NCBI RefSeq assembly: GCF_001297125.1
Contig: NZ_LHPC01000020.1
Span: forward strand, 50,481 to 114,480
Direction: 5' to 3'
Length of the DNA: 64,000 nucleotides
Source of the DNA: Pseudomonas sp. RIT-PI-q
GTDB taxonomy: Bacteria > Pseudomonadota > Gammaproteobacteria > Pseudomonadales > Pseudomonadaceae
In this document: positions 1 to 9,007 of the stretch, piece after piece
How the letters are laid out: each line of letters begins with the position of its first letter
How positions within the stretch are numbered: position 1 is the stretch's first letter
Made by a program: the position numbers and the translations under genes
The notes under the pieces: model-generated
Database searches by the model: none
Seen by the model: the letters and a program-made list of their open reading frames with translations, nothing else
What the model was told of the DNA's origin: nothing

Positions 1-1
1 C

Positions 2-259
2 TGGCCAGGCATACTCGAAGGCCGTAGCGCCGGGATGTGGACGGTCGCACTGACCTGCTCCGGCAACGCACTGGGCCTGACCTACGATCAGTTCAAGGCC
101 CTGACTTCTGACAAACTGGCCGAAGAACGCGCCCGCATCACGAAGATGTTCGAAGGCTCGCGCCCTCATTATTTGATCGACACCATCGTGGAGTTGCCGG
201 CCGTCATCGACGACATCAACGCGCGACTGGCGCGTGGAGAAACCCCGCAGGGTTGCTGA
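2..259 (+). CDS. phnX: phosphonoacetaldehyde hydrolase (phosphonatase), C-terminal part
   Basis: The frame is open from the window edge and encodes the last 85 or so residues of PhnX, a HAD-superfamily enzyme that splits phosphonoacetaldehyde into acetaldehyde and phosphate during 2-aminoethylphosphonate use. The visible part has the late HAD segment [15 protein letters not shown] and the family tail with SGNALGLT and a helix containing RPHYLIDTI. The start and the catalytic Asp lie outside the window. The methionine at 35 is internal, not a start. A REPIN and a shared terminator follow. The identification rests on remembered family sequence and only the C-terminus is visible. Confidence 0.85.
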   Translation, partial: WPGILEGRSAGMWTVALTCSGNALGLTYDQFKALTSDKLAEERARITKMFEGSRPHYLIDTIVELPAVIDDINARLARGETPQGC

Positions 260-325
260 CACGATGCGGTTCTTCTAAAAAAGCCGGGGGCGATGCAGGT
301 GTTCCTGTGTCGCCCTTCAAATAGT

Positions 326-417
326 CATCGCGGGCAAGCCCGCTCCCACAATGTTTGGGGGGAATCCACTTTTTTGGACTGTCCCAAAACCCTGTGGGAG
401 CGGGCTTGCCCGCGATG
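326..417. repeat. REPIN: two inverted REP units
   Basis: Two 25-base arms (326-350 and 393-417) are perfect reverse complements of each other and carry the CGGGCAAGCCCGCTCCCACA REP core common in Pseudomonas. The 42-base loop contains no gene. It lies between phnX and the convergent EF-hand gene. Confidence 0.9.
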
Positions 418-440
418 GCGTCCTCAACGACACCATAAAA

Positions 441-472
441 AAACCTCCCCGAGCGCGAACCCGGGGAGGTTT
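441..472. terminator. bidirectional rho-independent terminator
   Basis: AAACCTCCCCG and CGGGGAGGTTT form a perfect 11-base stem flanked by A-rich and T-rich ends, so it can end transcripts from both sides. It sits between phnX (plus) and the EF-hand gene (minus). Confidence 0.85.
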
Positions 473-488
473 GAGCGGCGCATAACCA

Positions 489-950
489 TCAGCTCTGGGC
501 TTTGCTCAATTTGGTGAACAGCTCGGTCGGGACTTTCTTGCCGTTGGAGGTGTATTGGTTGGTGCGGAACTTGTAGACCTCGCCTTCGGAGAGGAAACCG
601 TCGTTGTTGGTGTCCATCGCCTTGAATTCCTCACCACCCTGCGGGGCCACAGTCAGCAATTCTTTCAGCGATACGCGGCCATCATGGTCAGTGTCGGTAC
701 GGGCGAAGGACGCGTCGCCGCACTTGCCTTCACCGCATTTGCCTTCGCTGGTCTTGGTGGCTTTGGCGTCGGTTTCGCTGGCGCCGCACTTGCCCTCGCC
801 ACACTTGCCTTCGCTGGTTTTTTCCGCCGAGGCGAGTTGGTAACCTTGCGGCAGTGCATCAGCGGCGAAGGCACTTGAGGCGAGGTTCAGGCTGCCGGCC
901 AGTGCAACTGCGATCAGGCCAATGCGGGATTTGTTCGACATACGGGACAT
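489..950 (-). CDS. exported EF-hand protein with four EGKCG motifs
   Basis: The product has 153 residues: a Sec signal peptide (about 1-29, cleavage near AFA-AD), a low-complexity segment with EGKCG at 47-51, 52-56, 69-73 and 74-78, then two canonical EF-hand loops at 86-97 and 113-124 with DxDxDG and DxNxDG calcium ligands. I chose the ATG at 950 because GGAG lies 8 bases upstream and it gives a clean signal peptide; longer in-frame starts lack this. EGKCG repeats are the modified core of HvfA/bufferin copper-binding RiPPs, where DUF692 and DUF2063 partners install the modification. No such partner gene is next to this one. The EF-hand protein call is secure. Metal binding by the cysteines is inference. 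Confidence 0.8.
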   Translation of the reverse strand: MSRMSNKSRIGLIAVALAGSLNLASSAFAADALPQGYQLASAEKTSEGKCGEGKCGASETDAKATKTSEGKCGEGKCGDASFARTDTDHDGRVSLKELLTVAPQGGEEFKAMDTNNDGFLSEGEVYKFRTNQYTSNGKKVPTELFTKLSKAQS

Positions 951-1271
951 GGTTATTACTCCGGATACAGTGTGAGGCCAGGCCGCTAGGGTCAATGCCA
1001 CAAGGGCGGTAAGCCGTGGTGCGAGGAGCGTTTGCTTTCTCGCTAAGGCAGGGCTATTTGACTGCAACCGTGTATCCCGGATGTATCCGGATCGAGGGGC
1101 ATTTGTAAGCCAGTCTGCGCACAGAGGTTCTGGATACACAGCGATACACAGGCCCTGCTGGGCATTTCCAACAGCATCGTGTTGGCGGACCATTGGCGTG
1201 CATTCACACCTGACTACGGAACCAGGCGCGATTCAGATATCATTCAAGAATGCACAAGCTGAGTAAAAAAC
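951..1271. other. intergenic region upstream of the EF-hand gene
   Basis: About 320 bases with no gene I can support. Several GTATCC/GGATAC words occur at about 1073-1145, upstream of the minus-strand EF-hand gene. They may be part of its promoter, but I could not assign a sigma factor. Confidence 0.4.
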
Positions 1272-1433
1272 ATGAATCGTCGTAAAAAAATACAGCAGTT
1301 ACTGAAGGCTCACGCCAAAAAGGCGAGTGCCAAATTGGCACCGCCAAGCAAGTCTAAATACATTAGTAAAGCTGACCGACTGAAGCTAGCTGCCGAATCC
1401 AGCCACGACCCAATCATTTCCTCTGATAGCTGA
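1272..1433 (+). CDS. DUF2986 family small basic protein
   Basis: A 53-residue protein beginning MNRRKKIQQLLKAHAKKAS and containing SKYISKADRLKLA. This is the shape of the DUF2986 family found across gamma-proteobacteria, whose function is unknown. It is strongly basic at the N-terminus and acidic or polar at the C-terminus, with no membrane segment. It stands alone, with about 160 bases to the next gene on the other strand. It is a whole gene of normal length for the family. Confidence 0.75.
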   Translation: MNRRKKIQQLLKAHAKKASAKLAPPSKSKYISKADRLKLAAESSHDPIISSDS

Positions 1434-1592
1434 TGTACGCACCAGCGGAAAAAATCCATGGCCACTGACAGGATGAGCGTGGCGCAAGCCTGATCGTCGC
1501 CATGAGCTGGCAGAGGAGGAATCGTCTAACGCGCCGATTCCTCCTCCTGGTCACAACGCCCGAATGAGTCGGCTGGAAATCGAAGAAGATCA

Positions 1593-2003
1593 CTACCTGG
1601 TCTTCACGGTGACGAACATTTTGATGCGGTCGTGAATTTCCTGAAGAGCATGACGAAAAGGCTCATGTCGCTCACTGGTTGTCGGGTCTTCAAAACTCCA
1701 CACGATCACCTCGCCGGAGGATGGCATCCGAGACGCCTCTTCGGAGGATTTATCACACAGCGTGATTACGTAGTCGAATGGCTGCCCCTCAAGCTCATCG
1801 ATTGCTTTACTGCGCAGCCCCTTGGTGTCTACGCCGATATGATTGAGAGACTCCAAGGTGCGAGCGTCGATCTCACTGGCCGCAAGGCCTGCACTGAACG
1901 CTTCGAAGTGCTGCGAGTCAGTGTGTCGAAGAAGCGCTTCTGCCAGGAGTGAACGAACATCATTTTTTGCGCAAACGAATAGCACTCGACATTTGTCAGT
2001 CAT
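1593..2003 (-). CDS. ArsC-like low-molecular-weight phosphatase-fold protein
   Basis: The 136-residue product has the low-molecular-weight protein-tyrosine-phosphatase fold used by thioredoxin-type arsenate reductases. The N-terminal P-loop C11-AKNDV-R17-S fits CX5R, and a late FEDPT supplies the DP general acid. The usual arsenate reductase loop is CxHNSAR-S, so AKNDVRS is a variant. I chose the ATG at 2003; in-frame ATGs at 2009 and 2018 are also possible, and a G-rich stretch just upstream could serve any of them. No ars operon genes are adjacent, so arsenate reductase is only one option. A phosphatase or a stand-alone ArsC-like protein is equally possible. Confidence 0.65.
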   Translation of the reverse strand: MTDKCRVLFVCAKNDVRSLLAEALLRHTDSQHFEAFSAGLAASEIDARTLESLNHIGVDTKGLRSKAIDELEGQPFDYVITLCDKSSEEASRMPSSGEVIVWSFEDPTTSERHEPFRHALQEIHDRIKMFVTVKTR

Positions 2004-2084
2004 GACCATTCCCCCCATCTCAACCTGTTGGACTGGTAATCGTAGACGACGATGGCCGCTCCGGCACGCCTGTCCAGAGCTGTC

Positions 2085-3680
2085 TCAGGCGACAGTTTGC
2101 GCTGCACGTGCTTTCGCGTGGCGCGCCAGGCCAATCTTGATCCCGACCAGCAGGGGGGCGGCGAATACAAACAACAGGGCAACCGCAAAAAACGCGGTAT
2201 CGAACGCAATCACCGTGGCCTGCCCTGACATCGCTTTGCTCAACAGGCTCGTCGCTGCCCGGCCAGCGGCCACTGCATCCATGCCCTTCCCCGCCAGCAT
2301 CGTCGTGGTGGTGGTCAGCCGTTCGATCAGCGCGTTGCCTCCCGGGGTGACGTTGGCGCCGAGGACTGCACCATTGATGACGATGTGATGGTCGATCAGT
2401 GTCTGGAGCCCTGCGACACCCATCAAGCCACCTAGCTGGCGCCCCGTATTAAACAGGCCGATGCCGCAGGCAAGATTGCGACTGTTTAGATGGGTAAAGG
2501 CGATCAGCGTGATCGACAGAAACAGAAAGCCAAGCCCCAGGCCGCGCAGCAAGATGGCCGCCATCATGTCGTCGGTGCCGCTTTCGCTGGTGGAACCGGA
2601 CAGCATCCACATCGCCCCCATGATCAGCAGGATGCCAAAGGGCACAGTGGCCACCGGCGGAACGTGACGGACTTTGAAAAGAACCGCGGCAAGGAGCAGC
2701 GAGCCAAAAAAAAAACCGCCACTGGGTAACAGGAGCAGACCGGCATCGGTCGGCGTGAACGCGAGTACCGACACGGCGAGCGCCGGAATCAGGTACGCGC
2801 TGCCGAACAGCGCAGCACCGGCGACGAAACTGACGCAAAAGGCAAAGGTGAAATCGCTGGATTTGAACACCGTGAAATCGAACAGGCCCTGCCCCTTGAC
2901 CCACACCTGCTGACCGATAAATGCCAGCAGCGCGGCGGCGCCGATCATCGTCAGCGACAGGATGACAGGCTCCTCGAACCAGTCCCAGCGGCTGCCTTGG
3001 CTGAGCACGTAGGTGAAACAGAACAGGGTCGAAGCGATCAGTGCGAAACCCAGCCAATCAAAGGAACGCTGTCGCACCTTGGCGGCCATGGGGTGGTCGA
3101 CGATGAGCAAGAGACCGGTCGCCGCCAAGGCCAGCGGCACCACGCCGAGGAAAATCCAGGTCCAGGATTGGCTGTCGATCAACCACCCTTGCAGGGCCGG
3201 GGCAAGGGTCCCCGGCGCGACCACCGAGCCCATGGCAAACAGGGCTTGCAGGACCGGCTGAAGCGCGCGCGGATAGGCGCGGAAAATCATCGCCTGGCCT
3301 GACACCAGCAGCGCGCCGCCCGCGAAGCCTTGAAGGATGCGAAGCGCGATCAGCAACTCCAGCCGGGTGGTGATAACGGCCATACAACACGCCAGGCCCA
3401 TGGCCAAGGTTGCGCCGATCATCACATTGCGGGCAGTAAAGCGCTGCATCAGCCAAGGAGCTGTCATGAACCCGGTCAGTTTCAGCGCGATGTAGCCGAC
3501 ATCCAGCCAGGCGAACTCATCAGGTGTGGCATAGGTGTCACCGATGATGTCGCTGCGCCCGAGTGCCAGAACGGTACTGGCAATCGCTTCCGTCAACGTG
3601 GCCAGCACGATGCCCAGTATGAGCAGGATGTCGTTGGTGGTCCGGGCGGTGCTCGGTATGGCGCGGGTTATCGTGCTCAT
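2085..3680 (-). CDS. EmrB-type MFS multidrug exporter (DHA2-like)
   Basis: The 531-residue protein is almost wholly hydrophobic, with about 14 membrane segments, as in the DHA2 (EmrB/QacA) branch of the major facilitator superfamily. The R-ILQGFAGGALLVSG segment is the helix-5 motif typical of drug:proton antiporters. The ATG at 3680 overlaps the stop of the upstream HlyD-family gene by four bases (ATGA), so the two are translationally coupled. The longer open frame upstream is not used. It would pair with the membrane fusion protein and an outer-membrane TolC-like channel. No channel gene is present here, so a shared one must serve. The substrate is unknown. Confidence 0.85.
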   Translation of the reverse strand: MSTITRAIPSTARTTNDILLILGIVLATLTEAIASTVLALGRSDIIGDTYATPDEFAWLDVGYIALKLTGFMTAPWLMQRFTARNVMIGATLAMGLACCMAVITTRLELLIALRILQGFAGGALLVSGQAMIFRAYPRALQPVLQALFAMGSVVAPGTLAPALQGWLIDSQSWTWIFLGVVPLALAATGLLLIVDHPMAAKVRQRSFDWLGFALIASTLFCFTYVLSQGSRWDWFEEPVILSLTMIGAAALLAFIGQQVWVKGQGLFDFTVFKSSDFTFAFCVSFVAGAALFGSAYLIPALAVSVLAFTPTDAGLLLLPSGGFFFGSLLLAAVLFKVRHVPPVATVPFGILLIMGAMWMLSGSTSESGTDDMMAAILLRGLGLGFLFLSITLIAFTHLNSRNLACGIGLFNTGRQLGGLMGVAGLQTLIDHHIVINGAVLGANVTPGGNALIERLTTTTTMLAGKGMDAVAAGRAATSLLSKAMSGQATVIAFDTAFFAVALLFVFAAPLLVGIKIGLARHAKARAAQTVA

Positions 3681-4774
3681 GTGCCGTCCCCGAGCGTCAC
3701 CTCCACCCGCGCGGACAGGCCTGGCACGATACGCCCCGGCAGCGGATTGTCGGCCATCAGGATCTTCACCGGGACGCGCTGCACGACGCGTACAAAGTTG
3801 CCGGTGGCGTTGTCGGGCGGCAACAAGCTGAATGCCGAGCCACTGCCCGGTGCAAAGCTGTCGACCACGCCATCCAGTGCGGCGTCGGGGTAGCCATCGA
3901 CCGTGATGCGCACACGCTGACCGGGGCGGAGGTGTTCGAGCTGGGTTTCCTTGAAGTTCGCCACCACCCACACAGGGTTGACCGGCACGATATCGAGCAG
4001 GGAAACACCCGGCGTCACGTAGCGGCCGAGACGAATCTGGCGGTTACCAATGACACCCTCCACCGGTGCGCGCACCACGGTGTGGTCGAGGTCGATCTGG
4101 GCCAGGTCACGCGCGGCCTCTGCCTGGGACACGGCGGCAACGGCCGCCTCTCTTTCAGCCATAAACACGGCGATGTGTTGTTGTTGCGCCTCGACCGTTG
4201 CCGAAGCGGCCGATACCGACGCCACCGCTCTGGATTGCGCGGTGCCGGTTTCATCGACCAGGGCCTGGCTGACCGCGTTGCTGACGATCAGTTTGCGGCT
4301 GCGGTCATGGGTCTTGGTCGCCAGAGTCATGTCGGCCGTGGCCGAGCGTCTTTGCGCTTCGGCCTGCCGAATCAGCGCACGTTGCAGCTGGATCTGCGCA
4401 TCAACATGGATCAGGCGCGCCTGCGCAGCGCTGACATTGGCCATGGCTTGCGCAAGTTTGGCGCGATAGTCGCGATCATCGATACGGAACAGCACGTCAC
4501 CCGCGTGCACGGTCTGGTTGTCCTCGACCTCCAGCGCCGTGACATAGCCGGCGACCTTGGCGGCGAGCGAGGTTACGTCACCGCGGACATAGGCGTTGTC
4601 GGTCGAGGTCACGCCGCTCGACAGCGCAATGGCTGCCCAAGCCGCAACGACCGCCACGGCACCGACACACAGCAACAGTCCGAAAGTCTTGCGTTTGCTT
4701 CGCCCCTGCACGACGCCAGGCGCCCCGGTATTTGCGCTGGCGGCCATGGCGGCCTTGTCCTGGAGCGAGTTCAT
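3677..4774 (-). CDS. HlyD/EmrA-family membrane fusion protein
   Basis: This 365-residue periplasmic adaptor has an N-terminal cytoplasmic tail and one membrane anchor (about 28-52, LLLCVGAVAVVAAWAAIAL). It is followed by a split biotinyl-lipoyl domain (DNAYVRGDVTSLAAKVAGYV), a long alpha-helical coiled coil rich in Ala and Gln, and a beta-barrel region. This is the EmrA layout. It lies directly upstream of, and overlaps, the MFS exporter gene. The pair probably forms a tripartite pump with an outer-membrane factor encoded elsewhere. AGGA lies about 9 bases before the ATG. Confidence 0.88.
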   Translation of the reverse strand: MNSLQDKAAMAASANTGAPGVVQGRSKRKTFGLLLCVGAVAVVAAWAAIALSSGVTSTDNAYVRGDVTSLAAKVAGYVTALEVEDNQTVHAGDVLFRIDDRDYRAKLAQAMANVSAAQARLIHVDAQIQLQRALIRQAEAQRRSATADMTLATKTHDRSRKLIVSNAVSQALVDETGTAQSRAVASVSAASATVEAQQQHIAVFMAEREAAVAAVSQAEAARDLAQIDLDHTVVRAPVEGVIGNRQIRLGRYVTPGVSLLDIVPVNPVWVVANFKETQLEHLRPGQRVRITVDGYPDAALDGVVDSFAPGSGSAFSLLPPDNATGNFVRVVQRVPVKILMADNPLPGRIVPGLSARVEVTLGDGT

Positions 4775-4870
4775 TTTTTCATGTCCTGTTCAGTGCCAAT
4801 ACAACAGCCGCCACTGGGCGGCAGAAGTCTGCCGCCCGTTTGTCGCCCCTTCATGAGCGCGTTGATCGGC

Positions 4871-5284
4871 TTACTTTTTGATCGGTGTGACGAGCACCGT
4901 TTCGTCGGTGTCGAGGACGAACACCGCCAACAGGCGTGCCGGTTGAGTGTCGCTGGCGTTGGCGCTGACCAAGTGCACGGAACCCGGTTCCTCTACGAAG
5001 TTTTCGCCGACGTTGTAGATCTTTTCCGGCTCGCCTTTGACTTTGATGCGAAACGAGCCTTCCAAAACCGTTGCATAGATGAAGGCGGTTTTCGGATGGG
5101 TGTGGGATGGCGATGCGGCGCCCGGCCCATACTCGACGAGCACGCCCCTCATGCTCTTGCCTGGGATGTTGGGAATGGGACGATCGAACACGACCGTCAC
5201 CTTGCCGGCGGGTGGCTCAGCGGCCGATGCGGCGCTGATCGAGAGCGCTGCAAAGACCGCGGCCAACAGGATTCGAGTAACCAT
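4871..5284 (-). CDS. periplasmic cupin-domain protein
   Basis: The 137 residues begin with a clear signal peptide (cleavage near ASA-AEPP, about 21). One cupin barrel follows, with the histidine-containing first motif SPSHTHPKTAFIYATVLEG and the second motif around PGSVHLVSAN. Cupins of this kind bind a metal and may be enzymes or binding proteins; the substrate is unknown. AAGGAG stands 6 bases before the ATG. It lies 42 bases after the NmrA-type gene and 96 bases before the efflux pair, all on the minus strand, so one operon is likely. Confidence 0.75.
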   Translation of the reverse strand: MVTRILLAAVFAALSISAASAAEPPAGKVTVVFDRPIPNIPGKSMRGVLVEYGPGAASPSHTHPKTAFIYATVLEGSFRIKVKGEPEKIYNVGENFVEEPGSVHLVSANASDTQPARLLAVFVLDTDETVLVTPIKK

Positions 5285-5326
5285 GGGATTGCTCCTTGAT
5301 GCGTAGGGATTTGAGGGTGCGATCCG

Positions 5327-6079
5327 TTACCGGGCCTTCGACTCAGCGAGCCAGTCTTCGAAGTGGATCGCGCCCACGCGCGCGTTCTTGCCGGCGGTCA
5401 GCGATTGATCGTCAAGCACGGCGCCGAAGTAGCGCGCGTTCACGTCCGGCACGACCTTGCGGTTGTCCTGGGTGATCCGCAGAAAACGCCTGGCCAGTTC
5501 ATCGAGCGGGAGGGCTTCCGGGCCGCCGACTTCAACCGTGCCATTGACCGGTGCTGCCAGCACCACATCGGCCAGCGCCGCCACCACATCGTCGGACGCT
5601 ATCGGCTGGATCAGCGCCGGCGAAACACGAAACTCTTCGCCGACGGCGAATGACTGGACGATGCCGTCGACAAACTCGAAGAACTGCGTGGCCCGCAGGA
5701 GCGTGTAGGGAATGGCGGAGGCCTTGATCAGGTTTTCCTGCGCGATCTTGGCCCGGAAATAACCGCTGTCGGGCAGCCGTTCGCTGCCGACAATCGACAG
5801 CGCGACGTGATGGCCAACGCCAGCAGCCGCTTCGGCGGCCAGCAAGTTGCGGCTGGAGGTTTCGAAGAAATCCAGCACGGCCTGGTCTTCCCACGACGGC
5901 GCGTTCGCCACGTCGACCACCACGTCTGTGCCATCCATCGCCTCGGCCAGGCCTTCGCGGGTGATGCTGTTCACGCCCGTGCTGGGGCTGGCGGCGAGCA
6001 CCTCATGGCCGTGCGCACGGAGGGTGTTCACAAGTTTCGATCCAATGAGGCCGGAGCCTCCAATGACGACGATTTTCAT
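5327..6079 (-). CDS. NmrA-type NAD(P)-binding SDR protein
   Basis: This 250-residue Rossmann protein starts MKIVVIGGSGLIGSKLV, giving the GxxGxxG dinucleotide-binding loop at about 7-13. It then follows the atypical short-chain dehydrogenase pattern, with no YxxxK catalytic pair in the usual place, as in NmrA-like redox sensors or reductases. GGAGG lies 6 bases before the ATG. It is the first gene of the minus-strand NmrA-cupin-HlyD-MFS set and is divergent from the winged-helix/TPR regulator at 6321. Substrate unknown. Confidence 0.75.
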   Translation of the reverse strand: MKIVVIGGSGLIGSKLVNTLRAHGHEVLAASPSTGVNSITREGLAEAMDGTDVVVDVANAPSWEDQAVLDFFETSSRNLLAAEAAAGVGHHVALSIVGSERLPDSGYFRAKIAQENLIKASAIPYTLLRATQFFEFVDGIVQSFAVGEEFRVSPALIQPIASDDVVAALADVVLAAPVNGTVEVGGPEALPLDELARRFLRITQDNRKVVPDVNARYFGAVLDDQSLTAGKNARVGAIHFEDWLAESKAR

Positions 6080-6320
6080 GGCTTTCCTCCACTTGTCGAC
6101 GGCAACGATTGCGTCGGTGTAGGTAGAGAGTGCCTGCGCGCATGAGGCAAGTCCTTGCGCCGGGCTTGGGTTTAGCTTGGATTTACGTCCAAGGACGGTG
6201 TTGTTCGTCCAGCCGCCCTTGGCGCGGACGGTGCAGCGGGTTTCGAGCTGCCGTATGATCAGCGTCAGGTTCTAATCGCCAGCCGCCTGGGACACGGAGT
6301 TGAGGGCGTTTCGCCAGGAG

Positions 6321-7913
6321 ATGCTTGCTTTGCAATTCGCGTTTGAAGACTTCGTGCTCGATCAGGATCGCCGGGAGCTGACCTTGCGCGGGTACGTCGT
6401 GGCCGTCGGCCCGCAGGTCTTCGATTTGTTGCTGCTGTTCGTCAGCAATCCCGATCGCGTCGTCAGCAAAGACGACTTGCTGCAGGCGGTCTGGAGCGAC
6501 CGGATTGTCTCGGAATCGACGATTACCAGTCACATCAATGCGGTGCGCAAGGCCATCGGCGATAGCGGCGAGGAACAGCGCCTGGTGCGCACTATCCCCC
6601 GTAAAGGTTACCGCTTCGTCGGGCAAGTCACGGTCGACACTACCGGACCAGCGCGACAACCTGACACCGACGGCCCCGCGCCCTCCAGGCAAACGCCCGC
6701 CTCTACGCTGACGCTCCCGGAAAAACCCTCGATTAGCGTATTGCCCTTCCAGAATCTGAGTGGCGATCCGGAACAGGACTATTTCGCCGACGGCGTCGTG
6801 GAGGACATCATCGCCGCCCTGTCGCGGATCCGCTGGCTGTTCGTCATCGCGCGCAATTCGAGCTTTACCTTCAAGGGCCGGGGAATGGACGCCAAAGGCG
6901 TCGGTCTGGAGCTGGGGGTTCGCTACGTGCTCGAAGGCAGTGTGCGCAAGAGCGGTAACAAGGTACGCATCACCGGTCAGCTCATCGACGCGACAAGCGG
7001 GACGCATCTCTGGGCCGAGCGATTCGAAGGCCTGCTCGATGACATTTTCGAGCTGCAGGATCAAATCGCCGAAAGCGTCGTCGGCGCCATCGCACCGCAA
7101 CTCGAACGGGCAGAAATCGAACGGGCCAAACGCAAACCCACGGAAAGTCTGGACGCCTACGACTACTACCTGCGCGCCATGGCAAAACTGCACACCGGCA
7201 CACGGGAAGCCATCGAGGAAGCCTTGCCGATGTTCTACAAGGCCATCGATCTCGATCCGGAATTTGCCTCGGCTTATGGCATGGCCGCCTGGTGTCATTT
7301 CTGGCGCAAGCTCAATGGCTGGATGACCGACCGGACTGCCGAGACTGCCGAGGGCACACGGCTGGCGCGTCTGGCGGTAACGCTGGGCCGCGATGATGCC
7401 GTCGCGTTGACGCGCGGTGGACATGCGCTCAGTCATTTAACCGGAGACGTCGACGGCGGCATTGCGTTGCTCGACCGGGCACGGCTGCTCAACCCCAACC
7501 TCGCCCCCGCCTGGTTTCTGGGTGGTATTCTGCGCGCTCTGCGCGGTGAAACAGACGCCGCCATCGAGAATCTGAACCATGCCGTTCGCTTGAGTCCGCT
7601 GGATCCGGAAATGTTCAGGATGCAGGTCGGGATGGCGCTCGCGCATTTCCTCGCCGGGCACTTCGATACCGCTGCGGACTGGGCGGAAAAGGCGTTGGGC
7701 AACCTCCCCAGCTTGCTGGCCCCGGTGGCTCTGGTGGCGGCCAGTTATGCGCTCAGTGGGCGCATGGATAAAGCCAGGTGGGCGATGCAGCGCTTGCAGG
7801 CACTGGACCCATCTTTGCGCCTCTGCAACCTGAAAGACTGGATGCCGATCCAGCGGCCCGAGGATTTCGCCCGGTTCGCCGAGGGATTGCGGCTGGCCGG
7901 GTTGCCCGAGTGA
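6321..7913 (+). CDS. winged-helix regulator with TPR repeats (CadC/adenylate-cyclase-associated type)
   Basis: The N-terminal 95 or so residues form an OmpR/PhoB-type winged helix (FAFEDFVLDQDRRELTL, SHINAVRKAIGD, RTIPRKGYRFVG). A TolB-like segment follows (ISVLPFQNLSGDPEQDYFADG, LGVRYVLEGSVRKSGNKVR), then TPR-like helical repeats to the C-terminus. No membrane segment is visible, so it is probably a soluble cytosolic regulator. The start is uncertain: a TTG at 6300, the ATG at 6321 and a TTG at 6330 are all in frame, and GGAG at about 6317-6320 would best serve the TTG at 6330. It is divergent from the NmrA-cupin-efflux set, which it may control. The trigger is unknown. Confidence 0.8.
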   Translation: MLALQFAFEDFVLDQDRRELTLRGYVVAVGPQVFDLLLLFVSNPDRVVSKDDLLQAVWSDRIVSESTITSHINAVRKAIGDSGEEQRLVRTIPRKGYRFVGQVTVDTTGPARQPDTDGPAPSRQTPASTLTLPEKPSISVLPFQNLSGDPEQDYFADGVVEDIIAALSRIRWLFVIARNSSFTFKGRGMDAKGVGLELGVRYVLEGSVRKSGNKVRITGQLIDATSGTHLWAERFEGLLDDIFELQDQIAESVVGAIAPQLERAEIERAKRKPTESLDAYDYYLRAMAKLHTGTREAIEEALPMFYKAIDLDPEFASAYGMAAWCHFWRKLNGWMTDRTAETAEGTRLARLAVTLGRDDAVALTRGGHALSHLTGDVDGGIALLDRARLLNPNLAPAWFLGGILRALRGETDAAIENLNHAVRLSPLDPEMFRMQVGMALAHFLAGHFDTAADWAEKALGNLPSLLAPVALVAASYALSGRMDKARWAMQRLQALDPSLRLCNLKDWMPIQRPEDFARFAEGLRLAGLPE

Positions 7914-7953
7914 TCCCGCATCCGTAGCGATGCCATTGAGCCTGATTTTGATT

Positions 7954-7983
7954 GTTTTCAGCCGGTCGCGACAGGCTGAAAAC
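7954..7983. repeat. perfect 10-base inverted repeat between convergent genes
   Basis: GTTTTCAGCC and GGCTGAAAAC face each other across a 10-base loop. It lies between the convergent TPR regulator and AraC genes and may end both transcripts, although no good U-run follows on either strand. Confidence 0.55.
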
Positions 7984-8043
7984 GGCCATGTTGAGACGTT
8001 TTCTGCATGGTTTGATCAGCGTGTCCTCAGGCACCGGACCTTC

Positions 8044-9000
8044 TCATGCTGATTGCCTGCGCCAGGTGCCGGGTGATGTGCCGAACTGGCGCTTGAATGC
8101 GCGGCTGAACGCGGCTTCGGATTCGTAGCCAACAGCAAAGCCAATTTGCGCCACATTACCGCGACCTTCGCGCAGGTGTTGAGCCGCCACGTGCATACGC
8201 CAGAGCGTCAGGTATTGCATCGGTGGCTGTCCGACCAATGTCGTGAATCGCTCCGCGAATACCGAGCGCGACATGCCCACTTCAAGCGCCAGGGCTTCTG
8301 CCGTCCAGCCCTCGGCTGGACGGGCATGGAGCAGCGCCAGTGCGTGCCCGATATGCGGATCTCGCAAACCCGCCAGCCACCCGCGCCGTTCAGTGGGGAG
8401 GTTCGCGACATACTGGCTGACGGCTTCAACGAACAGCAATTCGGATAGCTTGGCGATGACCGTTGTCGAGCCGACGCGCCCTGCCGCGATCTCACTGACA
8501 GCGAAACGGAATGAGCTTTCAATCCAGGCTCCCGAAGCCGTCGCGCGCACATCTAGCTTCAATAAGGATGGCAGCGAAGAAAGCAACGGACTGAACGGTG
8601 TTTCAGAACCGAGGAATCCGCACAGTAACTGTGTGGCCTCGCCGCCCCCGCCGTACTTGATTCGTGAAATGCCGCCGACTTCCGGTGGCTGAATTACATC
8701 GCGCCCCGACATCGGCGCAATGCTTAGATCACTGCCAAAAGTATGCACGTCATTGCGCGGAAGCAGAATGAGTTCGCCTGCCCGCACGTCGAGGGTGGCG
8801 CCATCGTCGATGCGCAATTGCATGTGCCCCGCCGCGACAAAATGCGACGCAATGATATGTCGAGGTGCCGCCAGGAAGGGTTTGCAATCGTCCGCAGAGA
8901 TTCTTCCGTTGAGGCACCAGGGCGCAGTGAACTCCGCCTCAAGGAAGACGCCTCCAGACAGCCGAATCACACGCAATACATCCGATAGCGCATCCAACAA
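8044..9000 (-). CDS. AraC-family transcriptional regulator with cupin sensor domain
   Basis: The 318-residue protein has an N-terminal AraC-binding-like cupin (about 10-180, with RAGELILLPRNDVHTFG) and a C-terminal double helix-turn-helix. The first helix pair contains ALALEVGMSRSVFAERF, and the second the signature GFAVGYESEAAFSRAFKRQFG-SPGTWR. The start is TTG at 9000, supported by a strong AAAGGAGGG 7 bases upstream. It is divergent from the diiron protein gene at 9200, its likely target. The ligand is not predictable. Confidence 0.88.
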   Translation of the reverse strand: MLDALSDVLRVIRLSGGVFLEAEFTAPWCLNGRISADDCKPFLAAPRHIIASHFVAAGHMQLRIDDGATLDVRAGELILLPRNDVHTFGSDLSIAPMSGRDVIQPPEVGGISRIKYGGGGEATQLLCGFLGSETPFSPLLSSLPSLLKLDVRATASGAWIESSFRFAVSEIAAGRVGSTTVIAKLSELLFVEAVSQYVANLPTERRGWLAGLRDPHIGHALALLHARPAEGWTAEALALEVGMSRSVFAERFTTLVGQPPMQYLTLWRMHVAAQHLREGRGNVAQIGFAVGYESEAAFSRAFKRQFGTSPGTWRRQSA

Positions 9001-9007
9001 TTGCCAG

